Below are positions 1 to 9,037 of a DNA stretch of 64,000 nt, one piece after another. A program made the position numbers and the translations under genes. The stretch spans positions 1,984,001-2,048,000 of the forward strand of contig NZ_UGPW01000001.1 of assembly GCF_900453105.1 (NCBI RefSeq). Reading direction: 5' to 3'. The DNA is from Moraxella ovis. Its GTDB lineage: Bacteria > Pseudomonadota > Gammaproteobacteria > Pseudomonadales > Moraxellaceae. A model generated the notes under the pieces. The model ran no database searches. It saw only the letters and a list, made by a program, of their open reading frames with translations, and was not told the DNA's origin. Position 1 is the stretch's first letter, and each line of letters starts with the position of its first letter.

Positions 1-1
1 A

Positions 2-292
2 ATTCCAATGTTGCTACAAAGCTATTGTTCAATAGACGATACGCTTATCTTCTTTTCCGATTCTGAAAAAAAAGGCACAGCCATTATTGAAACACTTGAA
101 TGGTACACTCCACCGATGATTGCCGAAACTCCTTGTAACGCTGAATATTATTACATGTTGCTTGGTGATTTTATGGGTGCTCTTGCTACTGATAATCATA
201 CCGAGTTTTGCGTGATGACGAGTTCACAAAACTTATTTTTATTCGCTGCTAATCCAGAGTATATCGTTGCTTATGTAAGGCGGTCTTTGTAG
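2..292 (+). CDS. Orphan CDI-type immunity protein, partial
   Basis: The frame is open from the window edge; the first ATG is at 8 and gives 94 residues. I do not recognise a family. It is small, acidic and rich in aromatic residues, and lies on the plus strand just before the first pretoxin fragment, as immunity genes do in this array. It may be the tail of a longer immunity protein whose toxin lies outside the window. The function is inferred from position only. Confidence 0.4.
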   Translation: MPMLLQSYCSIDDTLIFFSDSEKKGTAIIETLEWYTPPMIAETPCNAEYYYMLLGDFMGALATDNHTEFCVMTSSQNLFLFAANPEYIVAYVRRSL

Positions 293-334
293 GTTTTTAA
301 GCATAGCCCGTATAGACCGGGTTGAGGTAGTCAT

Positions 335-358
335 GTAGGGTGGGCTTAGTCCACCTAC
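335..358. repeat. Intergenic palindromic repeat, copy 1 (short form)
   Basis: An imperfect hairpin in the spacer after the first immunity gene, GTAGGGTGGGC then a short loop then GTCCACCTAC. The same GTAGG...CCTAC theme recurs in longer form at 1842-1930 and 3717-3804, each time between an immunity gene and the next toxin cassette. The rest of 293-404 holds no gene I can support. Confidence 0.5.
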
Positions 359-404
359 GCTACCTACCGCAGGAGCGTTTATACACATGGTGTCAAACCC
401 CTAG

Positions 405-1469
405 ATAGATATCGCCACCACCAGCAAGCTTATCAGCAATCTCTCTTACAAACTTGCCGCAGGCCTAACAGGCTGCCTCTCTGCCAAAGCCAAAGACCAG
501 TCTTGCGAGGCAGCGGCTGTCGGTGCTATCATCGGTGAGATGGTGGGTGATTGGTTAGTAACAGGAGAGTTAAGACAGCGATTTGAATCTGGTGAGATAA
601 AACCAGGCTCAGATGACTACAATAAAGTATTAAACACCGCTCGCCTTACCGCAGGCTCTATTGCCCTACTGTATGACTTTGATGTGGATACCGCAGCGAA
701 TGAAGCTGGGGAGGCGGTGGAGAATAATGCGTTAAAGCAGTCGGATGTTAATGAATTAATAAGGTTGATCAACGCCACCAAAAGAAGAGGATTGTCCGAT
801 GCTGAACTTGATGAAAAAATGCGCTACTTTGGTAGTTTGGCAGCCAAATGGGCAAATGATAACTATCAAGAAATATTACACTGTCAAAACAACCCAACAA
901 CAGGTTGTTTAAATAAAATTAAGCATGACTACAGCAATGTAAAATTTAACGAATTAAAAGATGTATTTCATGAATACCCTGAAATACAAAGAAGTCTAAC
1001 AATCTATCAAAGTCGCAATAATCATGTAGTAAACTGCAATTCGTCATACCCTGCAGACTGTATTATCATACAAGGTGGTATAGAAGTTGTTCATTCGGGT
1101 ATTGCTTCGGCGACTGGTCGCGTTAATAGAGCTAGCTTTTCAAGTTCTCGACAAACACCCCAAAACAATACCAATCGAATAATCGACCAAAATCAAATTC
1201 TTGGTAATATAATATCCGATGCCAAAAAAGGGAGGGTCACAAAAGGTAGGACTGACCAATACGAAAAAGATGGTGGTCTTTTACAAGCAAATAGAGAATT
1301 TGATTTATTGGAACTGAGCAATGTTAGACCAATAAATAATCTTGGCAGGATTGGTCAGATGAAAGATGGAACCAAAGTGATTGTAAGAAATAGAAGTTCT
1401 GATGGTAGACCTACATTAGAGATTCAATCTCAGCCAAGAAAAATTGAAATTAGATACAATACTGATTAG
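405..1469 (+). pseudogene. Orphan CDI toxin cassette 1: VENN pretoxin fragment plus C-terminal toxin
   Basis: The frame opens at 405 just after a stop. It first reads pretoxin sequence typical of CdiA proteins (LAAGLTGCLSAKAKDQ), then the VENN motif (AGEAVENNAL, about 715-735), then a toxin-like C-terminal region to 1469. An internal ATG at 540 gives 309 residues. There is no secretion domain, no haemagglutinin repeat region and no convincing ribosome binding site, so this is a displaced C-terminus rather than a complete exoprotein. The last 80 residues (DGTKVIVRNRSSDGRPTLEI) resemble small ribonuclease-type CDI toxins, which is a tentative reading. An immunity candidate follows 8 bases later. 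Such orphan cassettes can replace the toxin of the full-length cdiA by recombination through the pretoxin sequence. Confidence 0.65.
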
Positions 1470-1477
1470 GATTAAAA

Positions 1478-1846
1478 ATGAATACATGGCAAGATATTAC
1501 CCCTTTGATAAATATTAAATTTGGAAATCTTGAAACTATACAAGTCATAGATGATGTTTTGTATATAAAAATTGATTCTAATTCACAGAAAATGATAATT
1601 TCTTTTAGGAGTTTTTTAAGTTATCAATTGACTTTTGAAAGCTATGCTTTAAAAATATTGAGTGAGCATAATTTGGATGGTAAATCTTGGGTGTTTAAAT
1701 CAGAAAAAGGTGATTTTTATGATTGGTTTAATAATCAAAATTATGGTATCTATGGTGAAAATATAAGCACCTATCGATTAATATTTTTTCATCACATTGT
1801 TGAGGTTTTAAGCGATTCATTTCCTGAAATTCAAGAAAGCTCGTAG
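1478..1846 (+). CDS. Candidate immunity protein for cassette 1
   Basis: A 122-residue protein starting with ATG 8 bases after the cassette 1 toxin, the standard toxin-immunity order in CDI loci. It is soluble-looking with no signal peptide and is clearly AT-rich. I recognise no family. Its role as a cytoplasmic inhibitor of the preceding toxin is inferred from position, size and composition. An intergenic palindromic repeat overlaps its stop codon. Confidence 0.55.
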   Translation: MNTWQDITPLINIKFGNLETIQVIDDVLYIKIDSNSQKMIISFRSFLSYQLTFESYALKILSEHNLDGKSWVFKSEKGDFYDWFNNQNYGIYGENISTYRLIFFHHIVEVLSDSFPEIQESS

Positions 1847-1930
1847 GCTGAGTTAGCGATAGCGTAACCCAGCATTTATGGTACAACCCATTGATTTTAT
1901 TGGGTTTCGAAAGCTCAACCCAACCTACGG
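1842..1930. repeat. Intergenic palindromic repeat, copy 2
   Basis: The left arm starts CGTAGGCTGAGTTAGCG and the right arm ends CTCAACCCAACCTACG, forming a long imperfect hairpin. The copy at 3717-3804 has the same arms and the shared centre TAGCGATAGC(G/A)TAACCCAG. Both copies sit immediately downstream of an immunity gene and immediately upstream of the next cassette, so they mark cassette junctions. Confidence 0.65.
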
Positions 1931-2224
1931 GCTGACAAATTGGCTGCCAGATTAGGGGGAGTGCCTAGAGTTAGATATAAGAACAGAGATAGAGAATTTG
2001 ATACTATTAGTCTTAGATATATCGCTCAAGCAAAACCAGGTAATTATAAATTCAATAAGTCCGGTAGAGATCAGGCAAAAGCAACCTTTGAGGCAGCAAG
2101 AGATAACGGAAAAATTGTTTACTATCATTTTAATGGATCAGCACATCCAGATACTATCAGAAAATTAAATGAGTATTCAAAATATTATGGTGTTAAAGTG
2201 GTAATAGACACCAATCCATTTTAA
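1931..2224 (+). pseudogene. Orphan toxin cassette 2: restriction-endonuclease-fold toxin C-terminus
   Basis: About 94 codons read from a TTG at 1940, and the frame stays open upstream into the repeat, so the N-terminal part is missing. The sequence (FDTISLRYIAQAKPG, later QAKATFEAARDNGK and ending VVIDTNPF) matches my memory of the restriction-endonuclease-fold toxins (Tox-REase-7 type) found at CDI C-termini, which are predicted nucleases. No pretoxin motif precedes it. An Imm7-like immunity gene follows 9 bases downstream, which supports the assignment. Probably silent, since no start signals are visible. Confidence 0.55.
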
Positions 2225-2233
2225 GGAGTTTCT

Positions 2234-2632
2234 ATGATTGAGATTCATGGTTGGGTTGTGATTAGAGACTGCTACTCCGAGAAGGATGAGGGCGTCTTTG
2301 ATATGAACACCATTATAAAAAACATACAAAATGCATTAAGCAATATGTTAAATGTTGTTGACATTGATTTTTCTTTAAGGGCAAAAAAATGGAAGTTATC
2401 AAATTTCCATTTTTGGCAATTCCAATCATTTAGACTCATCTTATGAATATTTATTTTCATTCTTAAAATGGATTTCTAATCACGCTATAGGCTCTTATGG
2501 ATTGATTTATATTCTAAATGATGAAGATGAGAAAAACCCAGACAATTTTGTTGTTTGCTCTTTAAAAAAGGGTCATATTTACCTGCATAAAGATAAATTT
2601 CTTTCTCCTATAAATCCCGAAATAGAAGAATA
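2234..2632 (+). pseudogene. Imm7-like immunity protein, frameshifted in an A7 run
   Basis: An ATG at 2234 with GGAG upstream starts IEIHGWVVIRDCYSEKDEG, which resembles the Imm7 family. The frame stops at 2446. A second frame continues the homologous C-terminal part (GNSNHLDSSYEYLFSFLKW and onward) from about 2390 to a stop at 2630-2632. The switch falls in an A7 tract at 2383-2389, so a one-base indel explains it. Read across the shift the protein is about 132 residues, a normal Imm7 length. It pairs with the preceding nuclease-like toxin. It could be dead, switchable, or affected by a base-calling error. Confidence 0.65.
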
Positions 2633-2641
2633 AACAACAAA

Positions 2642-3304
2642 ATCTTAAACACCGCAAAACTCACCGCAGGCTCTATTGCCCTGCTCTATGACTTTGATGT
2701 GGATGTCGCAGCGAATGAAGCTGGAGTGGCGGTGGAGAATAATGCCATCCATAAAATTAATGAAAAAGGGCATTGGATAGTTTGTTATGAAGTATTTGGG
2801 TTGACTTGCGAATTAAGAGATGGGGAGCGTTATGCTACAGATAAAGAAATTGCAGAGCATGCGTTGAATTTTGTGAATAATTTAACGCCAGCTGGTCGAA
2901 AGTCTGGCAAAATTCAACCCACTTCTAGTTCAAGCTCTACATCAAAGCCTGCCAATACTGCAACAAGTGAAAATATTGTTAGAATATCCAATATTCCAGA
3001 TTTTAAATTTGAAAACAAACAACTTGGAAAAAAACTTGGTAAACATGTCAGTGATTTTGGTGGAGATCCATCAAAATCTGAAGATAGAGCTATGGTTGTT
3101 CGGATAATTAATGATATAGCTCTAAAACCAGAGATGGTTGTCTTGGGTGATTTTGCAGGTCAGGGTTCTAATGGGTCGAGGGGCAATGTTTATTTTAGAA
3201 TCAAGGGCAATGATGTTGTAGTTACAAAAACAGATGGTACTTTTGTTACTATTTTAAAAAATGGCATCAATAATACATCCGTAAAAAAAGCTTTGGGTAA
3301 GTAA
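2642..3304 (+). pseudogene. Orphan toxin cassette 3: VENN fragment plus toxin
   Basis: The frame carries a short pretoxin piece (ILNTAKLTAGSIALLYDF), the VENN motif (AVENNAIHK), a linker rich in Ser, Thr and Pro (about 2915-2965), and a C-terminal domain of about 100 residues ending at 3304. That domain (GSRGNVYFRIKGNDVVVT) looks like a small beta-rich ribonuclease fold such as the barnase/EndoU/colicin-like group, a tentative call. The pretoxin stretch is nearly identical at DNA level to 636-727 and 3808-3890, so it is a recombination anchor. An immunity candidate follows after 2 bases. Confidence 0.6.
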
Positions 3305-3306
3305 TT

Positions 3307-3711
3307 ATGGTAGATGTGAAACAAATTATTGGAAAAACATTGAAAAATGTAATGGCAAGTATTTACTTTGTGGATAGTTATCAACAAGAAATTTTTATGG
3401 AGGACATTGTGGATATTTGCCTCATAATTGATGATGCTGCCATAACAGTGTCCTGCAATGAAGATGGCGAGTCTTTGGATATAACAGCAGGCAATTGTTT
3501 GCAGAAAGTTGATATGGGTGATTACGGTGTGATAAAAATAAAAGATATGTTTGATTTTTTAAACTTAAAAGACTCAACATGTATTTATGACGCACGCATG
3601 ATTATTGATGAAAATCTTATCAAGATAGGACTTGAGTTAAGCCTTGATACATGTAAAATAATCATTAAAAATGAAGGAGATCAGATGGTCATACGCAAGT
3701 ATGATGTATGA
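3307..3711 (+). CDS. Candidate immunity protein for cassette 3
   Basis: 134 residues, beginning 2 bases after the stop of the cassette 3 toxin. It is acidic and cytoplasmic-looking, with alternating beta-like segments (DICLIIDDAAITVSC, CKIIIKNEG). I do not recognise a family. Its role is inferred from the invariant toxin-then-immunity order of this array. The third palindromic repeat follows directly. Confidence 0.55.
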   Translation: MVDVKQIIGKTLKNVMASIYFVDSYQQEIFMEDIVDICLIIDDAAITVSCNEDGESLDITAGNCLQKVDMGDYGVIKIKDMFDFLNLKDSTCIYDARMIIDENLIKIGLELSLDTCKIIIKNEGDQMVIRKYDV

Positions 3712-3716
3712 TAGTT

Positions 3717-3804
3717 CGTAGGCTTAGGTTAGCGATAGCATAACCCAGAATTATGTCATAACTCATTGATTTTGTTATATTTTGTGTCTCAACACAACCT
3801 ACGG
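3717..3804. repeat. Intergenic palindromic repeat, copy 3
   Basis: Same structure as 1842-1930: CGTAGGCTTAGGTTAGCGATAGC at the left, ACAACCTACGG at the right. Pretoxin sequence of the next cassette starts at the base after its right arm, so it lies exactly on the cassette junction. Confidence 0.6.
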
Positions 3805-3805
3805 C

Positions 3806-4411
3806 TTCATCGCAAGCTCTATTGTCCTACTCTAACTTTGATGTGGATACCACAGCGAATGAAGCTGGGGCGGCGGTGGAGAATAATAGCTTAAGAGCTG
3901 TTGTTCAGACTGTAAAAATGGCAGGAAAGCTCGTCAAAGTTGCTGTAAAGAATAGCAAGGTTACAATTAAAGACCTTAAAGATGTGTTAAGAAAAGAAGG
4001 TTTTGATCTTGTTGATGATTTAATTACTTTAGCAGATGGTCAATTAACATTTGATGATGCAAAAGCCATTATTGATTTGGTTGTGGGTACGAATTTAAAC
4101 AATCGTCAAGAAAAAATTGATATGATTGTTAAAAAAGAGGTTTAAATACAAATCCTTACTCGTTTAGTGATTTGGAAAAAATTGCTTCTAAATTTGGATA
4201 TGAAAGTAAAACAATTGGTGGAGTTAAGTTATTTTATAACAAAAAAGGAAACCCTAAATACCTTATACGTTCAAATACAAGCCATAGTGGGGATGTTTTT
4301 AAGGGAGTAAACGATGAAAGATCAGCAATAAATATAGCATCTAGAGGCAGTAGTAAGACTGGTGAAAGATTGGGTAGTTATAATATTCATTTAGAAAGAG
4401 TAGGAGATTAG
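3806..4411 (+). pseudogene. Orphan toxin cassette 4: VENN fragment plus toxin, frameshifted in an A6 run
   Basis: A third pretoxin/VENN fragment (FDVDTTANEAGAAVENN, 3833-3883) with a small deletion just before it. The frame runs to a stop at 4145. The C-terminal toxin-like part (NPYSFSDLEKIASKFGYES to HLERVGD) continues in another frame to 4411. The change lies near an A6 run at 4131-4136, so one base restores the reading (KKRGLNTNPYSFSDL). The C-terminal 90 residues resemble an uncharacterised CDI toxin tail; I cannot name the activity. The gene is broken at both ends and is probably a silent donor. Confidence 0.6.
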
Positions 4412-4413
4412 CA

Positions 4414-4971
4414 GTGTTTAATTTTTATAACATATCTAGATTTAAACCTGATTATAACTTCTCAGGCAAGGTTTGGAATGACATTTCTGATGTTATAAAA
4501 TGCAAAAATGACGATATACTAAGTCACTATTTGTGGTTAGAAAAGCAACATGTAAAATTTATTAATATGTTTATAAATTATTTCTCAGTAGATAGATTAG
4601 GATATGCAATATTTCTTGAAGACTTGAAAAAAATCTCTAGTGACTATTTTTTCGATATGGAAGAACCTATAGAAAGAATCAATAATTTAAGTCGTTATAA
4701 TTTAAAAATATTAAATACAAATGATTTGAATTTTTTATTAAAGTCTTGGGTTCGTGGTTTATGTTATTTGCATTTTTTTGATACCTTGACAGGTAGTTTT
4801 ATAAGGAAGACGGATGATTTTAATTTTCTATTAATGTTACATAAAAATTATAATATTGACGAAATTTTTAAACCTACAAAAGGAGTATTTGTTTCCGTCG
4901 ATATGGATATAATTAGTTATGACGCTGTTTTAATGCCAAAAAATTATGGTGAATTTTTGTTAAAAATTTAG
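4414..4971 (+). CDS. Candidate immunity protein for cassette 4, 3' end altered by IS insertion
   Basis: 185 residues from a GTG at 4414, two bases after the cassette 4 toxin. It is strongly AT-rich and rich in Asn, Asp, Phe and Tyr, like the other immunity genes here. The last base of its TAG stop is the first base of the insertion element at 4971, so the original C-terminus may have been longer or different. No family recognised; the role comes from position. Confidence 0.55.
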   Translation: MFNFYNISRFKPDYNFSGKVWNDISDVIKCKNDDILSHYLWLEKQHVKFINMFINYFSVDRLGYAIFLEDLKKISSDYFFDMEEPIERINNLSRYNLKILNTNDLNFLLKSWVRGLCYLHFFDTLTGSFIRKTDDFNFLLMLHKNYNIDEIFKPTKGVFVSVDMDIISYDAVLMPKNYGEFLLKI

Positions 4972-5689
4972 GGGCTGTCCTAGATAATGACTAAAAACTC
5001 CATTTAGGTTAAAATAACCCAGTGAGAAAAAGTCGTCTAAGTCAGTACAAACAAAACAAACTCATTGAGCTGTTTGTTGCAGGTGTTACTGCAAGAACGG
5101 CAGCTCAATTAGCCAATGTAAATAAAACAACAGCTGCTTACTATTTTCACCGATTACGCCTACTCATCTATCAACACAGTCAGCACCTAGAAATGCTAGA
5201 TGGCGAAGTTGAAGCTGATGAGAGCTATTTTGGCGGAACACGCAAAGGTAAGTGTGGTCGTGGTGCAAGCGGTAAGACTGCGGTATTTGGCTTATTAAAG
5301 CGAAATGGCAAGGTTTATACCGTTGCCGTACCTAATACAAAGTCAGCCACTTTATTGCCCATTATACGAGAAAAAGTAAAGCCTGACAGCATTGTTTACA
5401 CAGATTTCTACGAAAGCTATGATGTGCTTGATGTTAGTGAATTTAATCACTTTGGAATCAATCACAGTACGCACTTTGCAGAAAAACAAAATCACATTAA
5501 CGGAATAGAGAATTTTTTGAATCAGGCAAAACGCCATTTACGCAAATTTAACGGTGTTCCCAAAGAACACTTTGAGCTTTATCTTAAAGAATGCGAATGG
5601 CATTTTAATAACAGTGACCTTAAATCTCAAATTTCCATTTTAAAACAATTAGTTAAGGGCAGTTTGGGTTAGTTATCTAGGACAGCCCC
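4971..5689. mobile_element. IS1595-family (IS1016/ISXO2-type) insertion sequence
   Basis: A 719-bp element with terminal inverted repeats GGGGCTGTCCTAGATAA at 4971 and TTATCTAGGACAGCCCC ending at 5689, enclosing one transposase gene. The 8 bases outside are aaaattta on the left and aaaattaa on the right, close to but not an exact 8-bp target duplication. The insert separates the VENN-type cassettes from the exoprotein fragment. A shortened relative lies at 43553-43917. Confidence 0.85.
5022..5672 (+). CDS. IS1595-family transposase
   Basis: 216 residues from a GTG. An N-terminal helix-turn-helix-like part (TARTAAQLANVNKTTAAYYF) is followed by the DDE-type core: VEADESYFGG (first Asp), VYTDFYESYD (second Asp), and the NHINGIENFLNQAKRHLRKF region carrying the Asn/Glu step of IS1016/ISXO2 transposases. 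The length fits IS1016. It catalyses cut and paste of its own element. It is complete and may be active. Confidence 0.85.
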   Translation: MRKSRLSQYKQNKLIELFVAGVTARTAAQLANVNKTTAAYYFHRLRLLIYQHSQHLEMLDGEVEADESYFGGTRKGKCGRGASGKTAVFGLLKRNGKVYTVAVPNTKSATLLPIIREKVKPDSIVYTDFYESYDVLDVSEFNHFGINHSTHFAEKQNHINGIENFLNQAKRHLRKFNGVPKEHFELYLKECEWHFNNSDLKSQISILKQLVKGSLG

Positions 5690-8600
5690 AAAATTAATGA
5701 ACCCTATACTCAAAAGCTTGATAAATTAAATCGTAAAATTCTGCTGGTATCCCAAAACACCTCAGGCTATGAACATATCCCATCATCGCTAACCACTCAA
5801 ACAGGCGATATCTCCATCCATGCCAAAGATGCCATCATCGCAAGTGGTGCTAACATCAATGCTGCTGGCAATATTACGCTAAATGCTCAAGGATTTGCCC
5901 CAAACAGTGATGAGTTTAACAATCAAGCTGGTAAAAATTCTCAAAACCTAAATACCAGCATCATCTTAGATGGCTTACAAAACCACTATGAAATCGGCTC
6001 ACAAGGTAATAGTTATCATCGCATCATTGCCTTTAATACGCCAACCACACTGACCGCTGGCAAAGACATTAACATCACTGCCACCACCAAACAGCCTAAT
6101 ACACATCTGGTATTGCAAGGCAGTCAGGTTGCTGCTGCTGGCAACCTAGCCATTGCTGCCAATCATCATTTGTTATTAGATGCTGCCATCGACCATGAAT
6201 ATGGCTATGATAAAACCACACGCAAACATGGTAAGCGGTATAAACGCAAATACACCACAACCACAACAATCAACGAGTGGGCAGATGCTGATGCGGTTAG
6301 CCTAACCGCCAATAACATACGCTTGCAAACCCATGCCAATAAAGCAAACAGTCATATCAACATCTATGCTGCTGATATGACAACCACAGGTGGTGATATT
6401 CGTCTCATCTCCACAGGTGATATCAACCTATACGCTCTGACCAATCAGCACAGCAATGAACAGCATAGTCATACCAAGAAAAAACTCTTAGGCATTCGCT
6501 ATAACACCACAGACAATCATAACCAAAGACAGCAAATCACTGCCCTACCAGCCACACTGGTGGCAAACTACATCAATAGCCGCTCTGAGGGTGATACTAC
6601 CCTTGAAGGCACACGCTTTGAGTATCTGTCAGGAGCCAGTTTCTACGCTGGTGATAAGATTAATCTATTAGCCGCCATCAGCACCCTACAAGAACAAGCA
6701 CAAACTGATAGCAACTCTGTGATTTGGCAAAGCATACAAAATACGGGCAAGATAGAACAATCTGCCCTGCTGCCAAGCTTTACAGGTCCGACAAACCCCA
6801 CCTTTGAAGCCAAAGGCGGTCTAAATGTCCAAATCCCCATATCTGAAAAGGATGCTCAAAAAAGACAGCTCAAAGATGAAATCATCACCCTTGCCAGTCA
6901 ACCAGAGTATAGCTATCTAAACGATCTCATCAATCGTGATGACATCAACTGGCAACAAGTCATCTTAAGTAACGATGAATGGAACTACAAACAACAAGGC
7001 TTGACAGGTGCTGGTGCTGCCATTGTGGCGATTGCAGTGGCTTATGCGACAGGTGGTCTTGGGTCGGAACTTGCGGCATCTATTGTGAGTGCGACAAACA
7101 GTGCAGCATTAGGAGCAGCAGGAAAAGCAGCTTTAATCAGCATCAGTCAAAAAGCCAGCATCAGTCTCATTAACAATCAGGGAAATCTAAAAGCCGTATT
7201 TAAAGAGCTTGGAGATGATAGTACAGTCAAAGGCGTTGTTACTGGTGCAGTTACAGCAGGCTTACTAGAAAAAATAGGCGGCACGGACTGGGCAAAAGAT
7301 TTAGGTAAAAACACCCAAAATGGATTTGATGACAAACTATTTAAAAGCATCATTGACAGCACAGCTTCTGCTTTGGTTCAAACAGGCATTCAAGGTGGGA
7401 GTCTTAGTAAGAACTTAGAAAATTCCTTAAAGGTAGGTCTAGTCACAGCCTTACAATCAGAAGCTGCCAATCGCATCAAAGGGCTTGAAGATACCAACTG
7501 GTTGCTACACAAAATCGCCCATGCCGCTACTGGCTGTGCTGCTGGTGCATTACAAAAACAATGTGAGGCTGGAGCAATCGGAGCTGCCGTTGGTGAGGTG
7601 GTGGCTGGACAGCTATCTAGGCCATATTACCAAAATATTGATGGTAATACCATTCTAATTTTAACAGACGAACAAAGAAACTCAATTATTAAGCAAAGCC
7701 AGCTTGCCGCATCTGTAATCGCTGCTTATTCAGGGTATGATGCACAAATTGCTGCAAATACTGCAGAAACCTCTGTAGAAAACAATGCGTTCTGGGCGGC
7801 GATTCCAGCGGTTATTTACGTAGTTGATAAGGTCTATACCGCTTATCAAGTCTATCAAGACATTAAAGCCTTAACTGATGGCAAAACCAGTGTTGATAAG
7901 CTAGCAAAAGAAAAGGGCGAATCGTACATTACGCAAGCCATTGCTGGCAATATTGGAAAGTATGGCTACAAGATTATTAAATCAGGTGGCAAGAGGGTTG
8001 TACAGGCTGTGCAATCCAAGACCGTCAACCACGCATGTACCGTCTATTGCTTCACCGCAGGCACACTGATCCATACCACTGATGGTCTAAAACCCATTGA
8101 AACCATCACTCATGGTGATTTAATTTGGTCAAGACAAGAGTTTGGCGATGAGTATGACTACCGTCCTGTCATTGCCACCAAAGTCACGCCCAATCAAGAA
8201 ATCTATGAAGTTGTTGTCAGACACAGCAATCACACCACAGAAACCTTTAAAACCACTAAAGAACACCCATTTTGGGTAGAAGGTATTGGTTGGCTTAAAG
8301 CTTCTTTACTAGAACAAGGCATGACCCTACTTGACAAACATGGTCTGCCTAATGTTACAATCATCAGTCAAACAAAGCTAGACCACACCGACACCGTCTA
8401 CAACTTTGAAGTACAAGACTTCCATACCTACCATATTGGTGAATATGGGGTGTGGGTGCATAATGCGGATTGTTGTGAAGTTAATCAAGTTGTTGATAAA
8501 ACAAAAACTTTATCACCTGCAAGTACGACCCCATCAGGTAGAATTAGTGGAAAACTCATGGATACTCATGGTGGTTTAGTAGAAAAAAGGAAACTTTCCC

Positions 8601-9025
8601 CACAACAACAAAAAATGGTTGATGAAATCATGAAAGGTGATAAAGGTGGCGAAAAAACAGAGAAACTGACTAGTTCAATTCTAAAAGATAGTGGTTATAA
8701 AGAGTTAGCAGGTGCAAAATATCATGGTGGTAGTAATAAAGGTTTTGACCATGTCATTCAAAATACAGATGGTACAGTTATCATCATAGATTCCAAACAA
8801 CTTGCTAATAGCGGAGCAACTAAATTAGGAACTAGCAACGCAGGTGTTCAATTAAGTGAAAATGCTATTAGAGCTACCCTGCCAAATTTACCTATAAATT
8901 CAGCAGCTAGAAAAGCTATCGAAAAAGCCCTTGATAGTGGTAAATTAAAAACAGCTGTTATTGGTGTGGATAAAAAAACTGGTAATGTTTTATTTACACC
9001 TTTTACAGTTAAGCCTAAAAAGTAA
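5690..9025 (+). pseudogene. CdiA/MhaB-type exoprotein, 3' fragment with VENN, Hint and nuclease-like toxin
   Basis: The frame is open from the IS end to 9025; the first internal ATG is at 6113. In order it holds filamentous-haemagglutinin-type repeats (GDISIHAKDAIIASGANINA and others, 5800-6700), the pretoxin region, a VENN motif at 7775-7786, and a Hint domain at about 8048-8470. The Hint domain starts CFTAGT and ends VWVHN, the Cys and His-Asn pair used by intein-like self-cleaving domains. A C-terminal toxin follows at about 8471-9025. The toxin has GFDHVI ... VIIIDSKQ, a pattern fitting PD-(D/E)XK nucleases (inference). The signal peptide and TPS secretion domain are missing because the 5' end is replaced by the IS and what lies beyond, so secretion through TpsB is impossible unless the missing part lies elsewhere. 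Confidence 0.8.
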
Positions 9026-9037
9026 TTTGGAGTTAAT

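Noticed and set aside
4414..5800. A natural fusion of immunity gene 4 with the exoprotein
   Set aside because: Removing the IS gives an in-frame join, but the chance is one in three and an immunity domain before haemagglutinin repeats makes no sense.
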